From Pseudomonas sp. LRP2-20 (GTDB lineage Bacteria > Pseudomonadota > Gammaproteobacteria > Pseudomonadales > Pseudomonadaceae), in assembly GCF_024349685.1 (NCBI RefSeq), contig NZ_AP025944.1, positions 4,346,001-4,410,000 on the forward strand: a DNA stretch of 64,000 nt, written 5' to 3'. Below are positions 57,020-64,000 of this stretch, one piece after another. A program made the translations under genes and the position numbers. The notes beneath the pieces were generated by a model. It ran no database searches. It was not told the origin of the DNA and saw only the letters and a list, made by a program, of their open reading frames with translations. Each line of letters opens with the position of its first letter. The first letter of the stretch is position 1.

Positions 57020-58024
57020 TTACACCATGTGTTTAATCAACAATTGCGCCACCTGCACGGCGTTCAGCGCAGCGCCCTTGCGCACATTGTCAGTGGTCAA
57101 CCAGAGGTTGAGCTGCTGGTTTTCGTCAATTCCATGGCGTACACGACCAACATAGACCACGTCTTGGCCGACTGCGTCACCGACCGGGGTCGGATAATCA
57201 TCGTTTTCCACCAGCTCGACACTTTCGGCGCGTTCCAGTGCCTGGTTGACCTGCGCCAGATCGACTGGGCGACGGCTCTGCACCGCCACACTGAAGCTAT
57301 CGCCGAAAAACACCGGGACTTGAATACAGCTGACGGAAATCTTCAGTTCCGGCAGGCCCAACAGCACGCGCAGCTCGCCAACCAGGCGGCGCTCCACGGC
57401 GCTGTGGCCCTGCTCGTCGACAGTACCGACCTGGGCCAGCAGGTTGAACGCCATCTGCCGATCGAAGAAGCGCGGCTCCAGCGGCCGCGCGTTGAGCAGC
57501 TCGGCGGTTTGCCGGGCCAGTTCGCTGACCGCTTCGCGGCCTTGCGCGGACACCGCCAGGGCGGCCATGACCTGCACCCGCTCGATATCCAGCTGGCCCT
57601 TGAGCGGTGCCAGGGCAACCGCCAAGGCAACGGCCGCGCAGCTGGGACTGGTGATGCGCGCAGGTAGCTTCAGGGCAGCAATGCTGTCGCCATTGGCCTC
57701 CGGTACCACGGCCAGGGCATCTTCCAGACCACCAGACAAATCGATGACCGTGCAGCCGGCCTGCCCGGCCTTGCTGGCAAAGCTGCGGCTGACGGCCGGG
57801 CTGGCAGCGAAGAAGGCCAGCTTGACCTGGGCGAAGTCGAAGCTGTCGACCTCACGCACCTTGATCTTCTTGCCGGCGAACATCACGCTGCTGCCCGCCG
57901 ATTCCATGCTGGCCAGCAGGTGCAGGGTGCCGACCGGGAACGCCAGCTCTTCGAGGATCTGTACGAGGGTTTCACCGACGCTGCCGGTGGCGCCGACGAT
58001 GGCGATGTCCAGGGAAGTGGTCAT
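57020..58024 (-). CDS. Aspartate-semialdehyde dehydrogenase-like protein (Usg/Asd2)
   Basis: 334 residues from the ATG at 58024, with AAGGA 9 bases upstream; a 40-codon open extension into the repeat region is rejected. It has the NADP-binding IAIVGATGSVGETLVQIL and the general Asd fold. The expected nucleophile Cys129 is kept in ITSPSCAAVALAV. The block that should carry the acid/base His reads CIQVPVFFGDSFSVAV, with Asp242 where active enzymes have His (compare CHSQ in the asd gene next door). It is therefore probably not a normal Asd; it matches the Usg-like paralogue between asd and fimV in other pseudomonads. Role unknown. Confidence 0.85.
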   Translation of the reverse strand: MTTSLDIAIVGATGSVGETLVQILEELAFPVGTLHLLASMESAGSSVMFAGKKIKVREVDSFDFAQVKLAFFAASPAVSRSFASKAGQAGCTVIDLSGGLEDALAVVPEANGDSIAALKLPARITSPSCAAVALAVALAPLKGQLDIERVQVMAALAVSAQGREAVSELARQTAELLNARPLEPRFFDRQMAFNLLAQVGTVDEQGHSAVERRLVGELRVLLGLPELKISVSCIQVPVFFGDSFSVAVQSRRPVDLAQVNQALERAESVELVENDDYPTPVGDAVGQDVVYVGRVRHGIDENQQLNLWLTTDNVRKGAALNAVQVAQLLIKHMV

Positions 58025-58108
58025 GGAGGGGTCCTTTTGCTGAAACGGCGGGGGGCGGCACTTTACTTGGATTGTAGTGTTTTGTCTGTGCTGGCCGTGA
58101 CAGTTTCG

Positions 58109-58352
58109 GCGCCTGTGATATCGAGCGCCGCCCGCGCGGCGCATCGCGAGCTGCGCTCGCTCCTACGGTTGTTTCGGGCCAATTATTCCTGGGGGATTTG
58201 TGCGCGAACGCTTTGGCGCATGACGCGATATCGCGTCGTACGGACAAGGCGTTCGCGCGCGCCTGTGACAGGCGTTACTGGCCAGAAACAAACGTAGGAG
58301 CGAGCGCAGCTCGCGATGCGCCGCGCGGGCGGCGCTCGATCTGACAGGCGCT
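58109..58352. repeat. Large composite palindrome between asd2 and asd
   Basis: Arms of about 58 bases (58109-58167 and 58293-58352) are reverse complements of each other, with near-perfect identity over the inner 48. They hold the core GAGCGCCGCCCGCGCGGCGC. Inside lies a second inverted repeat (GCGCGAACGC .. GCGTTCGCGC) centred on a perfect 16-base palindrome, GACGCGATATCGCGTC (58222-58237). The arm sequence is the same family as at 10706-10842. This fills most of the 405-base gap 58025-58429, the remainder being the asd terminator. Confidence 0.88.
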
Positions 58353-58372
58353 AAAAATCTCCCGACCGACAG

Positions 58373-58418
58373 GCAAAAAAAAAAAACCCGCGCTGTCACC
58401 AGCACGGGTTTTCGGTAC
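58373..58418 (-). terminator. Rho-independent terminator of asd
   Basis: On the minus strand, AACCCGTGCTGG, short loop, CAGCGCGGGTT, then a run of about twelve T. It begins about 12 bases past the asd stop codon. Confidence 0.88.
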
Positions 58419-58429
58419 AACCGGAACGA

Positions 58430-59542
58430 TCAACGCTCCAGCAGGATCCGCAGCATGCGGCGCAGCGGCTCGGCGGCGCCCCACAGCAGTTGGTCACCCA
58501 CGGTGAACGCGCCCAGGTACTGGGAACCCATGTTCAGCTTGCGCAGGCGGCCAACCGGGATGTTCAGGGTACCGGTGACCTTGGTCGGGGTCAGCTCTTG
58601 CATGCTGATCTCGCGCTGGTTCGGCACCAGTTTCACCCATGGGTTGTGCTGGCTGATCATGCCTTCGATGTCGGCCAGTGGCACATCCTTGTTCAGCTTG
58701 ATGGTCAGCGCCTGGCTGTGGCAGCGCATGGCACCGATGCGCACGCAGATACCGTCGACCGGGATCGGGCTCTTGAAGCGGCCAAGGATCTTGTTGGTCT
58801 CGGCCTGGGCCTTCCACTCTTCGCGGCTCTGCCCGTTCGGCAGCTCCTTGTCGATCCACGGGATCAGGCTGCCAGCCAGTGGCACACCGAAGTTCTCGGT
58901 CGGGAAGCCTTCGCCACGCATGGTTTCGGCCACCTTGCGGTCGATGTCGAGGATGGCGCTGGCCGGGTTGGCCAGGTCATCGGCAACGGCCGCGTGGGTA
59001 GCGCCCATCTGCTTGATCAGCTCGCGCATGTTCTGCGCGCCAGCACCGGAAGCCGCCTGGTAGGTCATGGCGCTCATCCACTCGACCAGGCCGGCTTCGA
59101 ACAGGCCGCCCAGGCCCATCAGCATCAGGCTGACAGTGCAGTTGCCGCCGATGTAGTTCTTGGTACCGGCGTCGAGCTGCTGGTCGATGACCTTGCGGTT
59201 GACCGGGTCGAGCACGATGACCGCGTCGTCCTGCATGCGCAGCGACGACGCGGCGTCGATCCAGTAACCCTGCCAGCCGGCTTCACGCAGCTTGGGGAAC
59301 ACCTCGTTGGTGTAGTCGCCGCCCTGGCAGGTCAGGATCACGTCGAGGGTCTTGAGTTCTTCAATCGAATAAGCGTCCTTGAGCGGAGCAATATCCTTGC
59401 CCACGTTCGGGCCCTGGCCACCTACGTTGGAGGTGGTGAAGAACACCGGCTCGATAAGGTCGAAATCCTGCTCCTCCAGCATCCGCTGCATGAGCACGGA
59501 ACCGACCATACCGCGCCAACCGATCAGACCTACACGTTTCAT
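58430..59542 (-). CDS. asd: Aspartate-semialdehyde dehydrogenase
   Basis: A 370-residue enzyme of full length, making aspartate semialdehyde for lysine/diaminopimelate, threonine and methionine. The NADP motif is [17 protein letters not shown] at the N-terminus, the active-site Cys is in [15 protein letters not shown] near residue 135, and the acid/base His is in [14 protein letters not shown] near 275. It stands 63 bases after leuB and is followed by a strong terminator, so it is probably the last gene of the leu-linked transcript. Confidence 0.97.
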   Translation of the reverse strand: MKRVGLIGWRGMVGSVLMQRMLEEQDFDLIEPVFFTTSNVGGQGPNVGKDIAPLKDAYSIEELKTLDVILTCQGGDYTNEVFPKLREAGWQGYWIDAASSLRMQDDAVIVLDPVNRKVIDQQLDAGTKNYIGGNCTVSLMLMGLGGLFEAGLVEWMSAMTYQAASGAGAQNMRELIKQMGATHAAVADDLANPASAILDIDRKVAETMRGEGFPTENFGVPLAGSLIPWIDKELPNGQSREEWKAQAETNKILGRFKSPIPVDGICVRIGAMRCHSQALTIKLNKDVPLADIEGMISQHNPWVKLVPNQREISMQELTPTKVTGTLNIPVGRLRKLNMGSQYLGAFTVGDQLLWGAAEPLRRMLRILLER

Positions 59543-59605
59543 CGCAACTACACCTTTGCTAAAAGTGGGCCGCCACCTTGAATTTTTGGTGGCGGGCCAG
59601 AGAGA

Positions 59606-60688
<1,083 letters not shown>

Positions 60689-60742
60689 GCTTTCCTCTAT
60701 CCATTCACGCGGTGCGGCCAAGCGGGCCCCACCGAAAAATTC

Positions 60743-61507
60743 TCAACGCTCGGCCCACAACACCAGCACGTCGGTGCTGAACGAGCCATCGGCCTCGATC
60801 TGGTAATACTGCCGTACTTCTTCGCCCATGGCTTGCTGCAATTGGCGGATGGCAACGCGCATCGGCTCCGGGGTGCGCATGCGCTCGACCCAGCTGGCAA
60901 ACTCCAGGCGCAACGGCTGGCGCGTGTGGCTGCGCACGTGCAGGCCGGCTTCGCTGACCTGGCGCTGCCATTCGGCGGCGGAGTAGTCCCGCACGTGACT
61001 GGTGTCGCGCAGCACTTCGACGGTTTGCAGGTAGGTATCGAGCAACGGGCTGCCCGGCGACATCACGTCGATGAACGCTGCCACGCCACCTGGCTTGAGC
61101 ACCCGGCGCACTTCACGCAGGGCCACGCCGAGGTCGCTCCAGTGGTGCGCCGAGTAGCGGCTGAAGACGAAATCGAACGAAGCATCGGCGAACGGCAAAC
61201 GTTCGGCGGCACCGCATTCGGTGGTGATATTGCCCAGGCCGCGCTCGCTGGCGGCACTGGCGACCACGTCGAGCATCGATTGCGAGAGGTCGTAGGCGAC
61301 CACCTCGGCAACCAGTGGCGCAACGTGAAAGCTGACATGACCGGCACCGCAGCCCAGGTCCAGCACGCGCGCACCACCCTGCCCCGCCAGCTCGGCCTGC
61401 AGCAGGGCGAATTCGCTGCCTTGGGCGTGCACGGTGCTGCTGAGGTAAGCGTTGGCCTGTTCGCCGAACTGACGTTGGACCACATCGGTGTGGGTGGTGC
61501 TGGTCAT
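60743..61507 (-). CDS. Class I SAM-dependent methyltransferase
   Basis: A 254-residue protein with SAM motif I VLDLGCGAGHVSFH near residue 48, an acidic motif II in EVVAYDLSQSMLD, and LPFADASFDFVFSRYSAHHW, typical of the UbiE/Methyltransf_11 group. The substrate is unknown. It always seems to sit between leuB and leuD in Pseudomonas, yet has no known part in leucine synthesis. A REP pair lies between it and leuD, so its coupling to leuCD may be reduced. Confidence 0.92.
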   Translation of the reverse strand: MTSTTHTDVVQRQFGEQANAYLSSTVHAQGSEFALLQAELAGQGGARVLDLGCGAGHVSFHVAPLVAEVVAYDLSQSMLDVVASAASERGLGNITTECGAAERLPFADASFDFVFSRYSAHHWSDLGVALREVRRVLKPGGVAAFIDVMSPGSPLLDTYLQTVEVLRDTSHVRDYSAAEWQRQVSEAGLHVRSHTRQPLRLEFASWVERMRTPEPMRVAIRQLQQAMGEEVRQYYQIEADGSFSTDVLVLWAER

Positions 61508-61538
61508 GACTGAGTCCTTTTGATTTTCGTTGCCTGTT

Positions 61539-61651
61539 CCGGCCCTTTCGCGGGCAAGCCCGCTCCCACAGTTACAGCGCAGCCCTCAGGGCTTGTGATA
61601 TGCCTGTGGGAGCGGCGGTTCGGCGCCCCGACTTGCCCGCGAAGAGGCCGG
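61539..61651. repeat. REP inverted pair with one modified arm
   Basis: The left arm is a normal GCGGGCAAGCCCGC unit. In the right arm the same unit is interrupted after AGCGG by about 15 extra bases (CGGTTCGGCGCCCCGA) before CTTGCCCGCGAA resumes. It lies between leuD and the methyltransferase gene. Confidence 0.85.
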
Positions 61652-61669
61652 AACCGTCACCTACCTGTT

Positions 61670-62314
61670 TCAGGCGTCCCGAAACAGCCAAGGCTGGCTG
61701 GCGCGGTGCTTGCCTTCGAATGCCTTGATCGCATCACTGTCCTGCAAGGTCAGGCCGATGTCGTCCAGGCCATTGAGCAGGCAGTGCTTGCGGAACGCGT
61801 CGATCTCGAAGTGCAGCACCTTGCCATCCGGGCGGGTCACCGCCTGCGCCTGCAGGTCGATGGTCAGCTGGTAGCCTGGGTTGGCTTCGACCTGCTTGAA
61901 CAGCTCGTCGACTTCCTCGTCGCTGAGGATGATCGGCAGCAAACCGTTCTTGAAGCTGTTGTTGAAGAAGATATCGGCGAAGCTTGGCGCGATCACGCTG
62001 CGGAAGCCGTATTCATCCAGCGCCCAAGGGGCGTGCTCACGGCTCGAACCGCAGCCGAAGTTCTCCCGCGCCAGCAGCACGCTGGCACCTTGGTAACGCG
62101 CATGGTTGAGCACGAACTCCTGGTTCAGCGGGCGCTTGCTGTTGTCCTGGTACGGCTGGCCGACATCCAGGTAACGCCACTCGTCGAACAGGTTGGGGCC
62201 GAAACCGGTGCGCTTGATCGACTTGAGGAACTGCTTGGGGATGATCTGATCGGTGTCGACGTTGGCACGATCCAACGGCGCGACGAGACCGGTGTGCTGG
62301 GTAAAGGCTTTCAT
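61670..62314 (-). CDS. leuD: 3-isopropylmalate dehydratase small subunit
   Basis: 214 residues from the ATG that overlaps the leuC stop (ATGA); a longer open frame runs over leuC and is rejected. Key blocks are [36 protein letters not shown] near residue 75-90 and [17 protein letters not shown]. With LeuC it isomerises 2- to 3-isopropylmalate. The coupling implies equal production of the two subunits. Confidence 0.97.
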   Translation of the reverse strand: MKAFTQHTGLVAPLDRANVDTDQIIPKQFLKSIKRTGFGPNLFDEWRYLDVGQPYQDNSKRPLNQEFVLNHARYQGASVLLARENFGCGSSREHAPWALDEYGFRSVIAPSFADIFFNNSFKNGLLPIILSDEEVDELFKQVEANPGYQLTIDLQAQAVTRPDGKVLHFEIDAFRKHCLLNGLDDIGLTLQDSDAIKAFEGKHRASQPWLFRDA

Positions 62315-63744
62315 GCTGCGCTCCCTTGGATCAACTCGCGGACATCGATGAAGTGGCCGGTCACCGCGGCAGCGGCAGCCATGGCCGGGCTGACCAGGTG
62401 GGTACGACCACCGGCCCCCTGACGGCCCTCGAAGTTGCGGTTGGAGGTGGACGCGCAGTGCTCGCCGCTTTCCAGGCGGTCCGGGTTCATCGCCAGGCAC
62501 ATCGAGCAGCCAGGTTCACGCCATTCGAAACCCGCCTCGAGGAAGATCTTGTCCAGGCCTTCACGCTCGGCCTGGGCCTTGACCAGGCCCGAGCCAGGCA
62601 CCACCAGCGCCTGCTTGACCGTCGCGGCGACCTTGCGGCCCTTGGCAATTGCGGCGGCAGCGCGCAGGTCTTCGATACGCGAGTTGGTGCAAGAACCGAT
62701 GAACACGCGGTCGAGCTTGATGTCGGTGATTGCCTGGTTGGCGGCGAGGCCCATGTACTTCAGGGCGCGCTCGATCGAACCACGCTTGATCAGGTCTGGC
62801 TCGGCGGCCGGGTCCGGCACGCGCTGATCCACGGCCAGCACCATCTCCGGCGAAGTCCCCCAGCTGACTTGCGGCTTGATCTGCGCAGCGTCGAGCTCGA
62901 CCACGGTGTCGAACACGGCATCGTCGTCGGAAACCAGGTCCTTCCACGCTTCGACGGCACGCTTCCAGTCCTCGCCCTTCGGCGCATAAGGGCGGCCTTC
63001 AACATAGGCCACGGTGGTGGCGTCGGTCGCCACCAGGCCAACCCGGGCACCGGCTTCGATCGACATGTTGCAGATGGTCATGCGGCCTTCCATCGACAAT
63101 TCGCGGATGGCGCTGCCGGCGAACTCCATGGCGTGGCCGTTACCACCGGCGGTGCCGATCTTGCCGATCACGGCCAGCACGATGTCCTTGGCGGTGACGC
63201 CGGCCGGCAACTGGCCTTCGACACGCACCAGCATGTTCTTCATCTTCTTGGCGACCAGGCACTGGGTGGCGAGCACGTGCTCCACCTCGGACGTGCCGAT
63301 GCCATGGGCCAGGGCACCGAAAGCGCCGTGGGTGGAGGTGTGCGAGTCGCCGCAGACCACGGTCATGCCCGGCAAGGTGGCGCCCTGCTCGGGGCTGATG
63401 ACGTGGACGATGCCCTGGCGCTCGTCGTTCATCTTGAATTCGACGATGCCATATTCGTCACAGTTCTCATCGAGGGTCTGCACCTGCAGGCGCGACACCT
63501 GGTCGACGATGGCCTCGATGCCGCCCTTGCGCTCTGGCGTGGTCGGCACGTTGTGATCCGGGGTGGCGATGTTGGCATCGATGCGCCACGGCTTGCGGTT
63601 GGCCAGGCGCAGGCCTTCGAAGGCCTGGGGCGACGTCACTTCGTGAATGATATGGCGGTCGATGTAGATCAAGGACGAGCCGTCATCACGGCGCTTGACC
63701 TCATGGGCTTCCCAGAGTTTGTCGTAGAGCGTTTTGCCAGCCAT
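62311..63744 (-). CDS. leuC: 3-isopropylmalate dehydratase large subunit
   Basis: 477 residues from [20 protein letters not shown] at 63744; five further codons upstream are rejected. This aconitase-family protein holds a 4Fe-4S cluster, with ligands in [14 protein letters not shown] (Cys near 347) and [12 protein letters not shown] (near 407 and 410). [20 protein letters not shown] is the family's substrate-site signature. It is the first gene of leuC-leuD and is divergent from the LysR gene. Confidence 0.97.
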   Translation of the reverse strand: MAGKTLYDKLWEAHEVKRRDDGSSLIYIDRHIIHEVTSPQAFEGLRLANRKPWRIDANIATPDHNVPTTPERKGGIEAIVDQVSRLQVQTLDENCDEYGIVEFKMNDERQGIVHVISPEQGATLPGMTVVCGDSHTSTHGAFGALAHGIGTSEVEHVLATQCLVAKKMKNMLVRVEGQLPAGVTAKDIVLAVIGKIGTAGGNGHAMEFAGSAIRELSMEGRMTICNMSIEAGARVGLVATDATTVAYVEGRPYAPKGEDWKRAVEAWKDLVSDDDAVFDTVVELDAAQIKPQVSWGTSPEMVLAVDQRVPDPAAEPDLIKRGSIERALKYMGLAANQAITDIKLDRVFIGSCTNSRIEDLRAAAAIAKGRKVAATVKQALVVPGSGLVKAQAEREGLDKIFLEAGFEWREPGCSMCLAMNPDRLESGEHCASTSNRNFEGRQGAGGRTHLVSPAMAAAAAVTGHFIDVRELIQGSAA

Positions 63745-63817
63745 CAGACTGTTCCTCATCAGCGTCTTTCTATGCCAAAGACCCCTTGGCTTGTACGGAC
63801 GATGCTATGGGGTTAGA

Positions 63818-63830
63818 TTGAATAACTCAA
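63818..63830. promoter_or_regulatory. T-N11-A palindrome, candidate LysR operator
   Basis: TTGAATAACTCAA has the LysR-type T-N11-A layout with full TTGA/TCAA dyad symmetry. It lies in the 131-base gap between divergent leuC and the LysR gene, where such regulators normally bind. Confidence 0.55.
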
Positions 63831-63875
63831 ATTCATAATTTTTATGCTTTGGATAACCAACAGGAATTCGACACC

Positions 63876-64000
63876 GTGGACCTGGCCAACCTGAGTGCCT
63901 TCATCGCCATTGCCGAGACTGGCAGCTTTTCCGGTGCCGGCGAACGCCTGTTCCTGACCCAGCCGGCCATCAGCAAACGCATCGCCGGGCTGGAGCAGCA
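63876..64000 (+). CDS. LysR-family transcriptional regulator, 5' part (cut by window end)
   Basis: Begins at a GTG with AGGAA about 10 bases upstream. The 41 visible residues are the winged helix-turn-helix start of a LysR protein: DLANLSAFIAIAETGSFSGA, then ERLFLTQPAISKRIAGLEQQ. It is divergent from leuC, and its family commonly controls the neighbouring gene. The same arrangement is found next to leuC in other pseudomonads. The effector domain lies outside the window. Confidence 0.9.
   Translation, partial: MDLANLSAFIAIAETGSFSGAGERLFLTQPAISKRIAGLEQ

Overview
The window is a stretch of chromosome from a Pseudomonas, most likely of the P. putida group. Four things point there. Codon use is GC-rich. 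Short palindromic REP repeats of the P. putida type (core GCGGGCTTGCCCGCG and a second family built on GCCGGCAAGCGCGGC) sit in many gaps. Two blocks have the gene order I know from Pseudomonas: fadH / nitrilase-fold protein / AraC regulator, and metZ-purF-cvpA-dedD-folC-accD-trpF-truA-fimV-asd2-asd-leuB-methyltransferase-leuD-leuC-LysR. Many proteins are Pseudomonas-type families (DUF5629, DUF2242, DUF1853, DUF2797, YeaC). No search was run, so the species is an inference.

Layout. 1-2.3 kb: the 3' part of an L-2-hydroxyglutarate oxidase gene and an MHS-type transporter. 2.4-3.7 kb: an orphan DUF2235 alpha/beta hydrolase like type VI secretion lipase effectors of the Tle1 type. 3.9-10.7 kb: a tight six-gene MoxR/Bat operon. 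10.7-17.5 kb: an accessory island on the minus strand with a frameshifted vgrG, a Tle5-type phospholipase D effector, a Sel1-repeat protein (likely immunity) and an unknown three-helix membrane protein. The island is AT-rich from about 11 to 14.6 kb and is bracketed by an imperfect 46-bp direct repeat. 17.5-23.7 kb: a DUF2628 protein, sbcD, sbcC and a small GST. 23.7-29.1 kb: a small exported protein, a beta-propeller lactonase, DUF5629, and an MMPL/RND permease paired with a YCF48-like exported protein. 29.3-36.9 kb: pepN, DUF2797, yeaC, glpG, a metallophosphoesterase, nadK and DUF1853. 37.1-43.2 kb: cytochrome b561, a PLP-dependent deaminase, fadH with a PsrA-like operator, a nitrilase-fold protein that lacks its catalytic Cys and Lys, an AraC regulator, and a 28-codon ORF. 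43.3-45.1 kb: a DUF2242 lipoprotein and a tRNA-Val/tRNA-Asp x3 cluster.

From 45.1 kb to the end almost everything is on the minus strand. In transcription order it holds leuC, leuD, a methyltransferase, leuB, asd, an Usg/Asd-like paralogue, fimV, truA, trpF, accD, folC, dedD, cvpA, purF, metZ and an SDR. This joins leucine, aspartate-family, tryptophan, folate, purine, methionine and fatty-acid synthesis with a pseudouridine synthase and a polar hub protein. The right edge cuts a divergent LysR gene.

The parts most worth a second look are the VgrG/Tle5 island with its direct repeats and internal composition switch, two likely catalytically altered enzymes (the nitrilase-fold protein and the second Asd), the Bat protein whose VWA domain has lost its metal site, a REP sequence read as protein inside glpG, the 28-codon ORF, and a large composite hairpin between asd and asd2.
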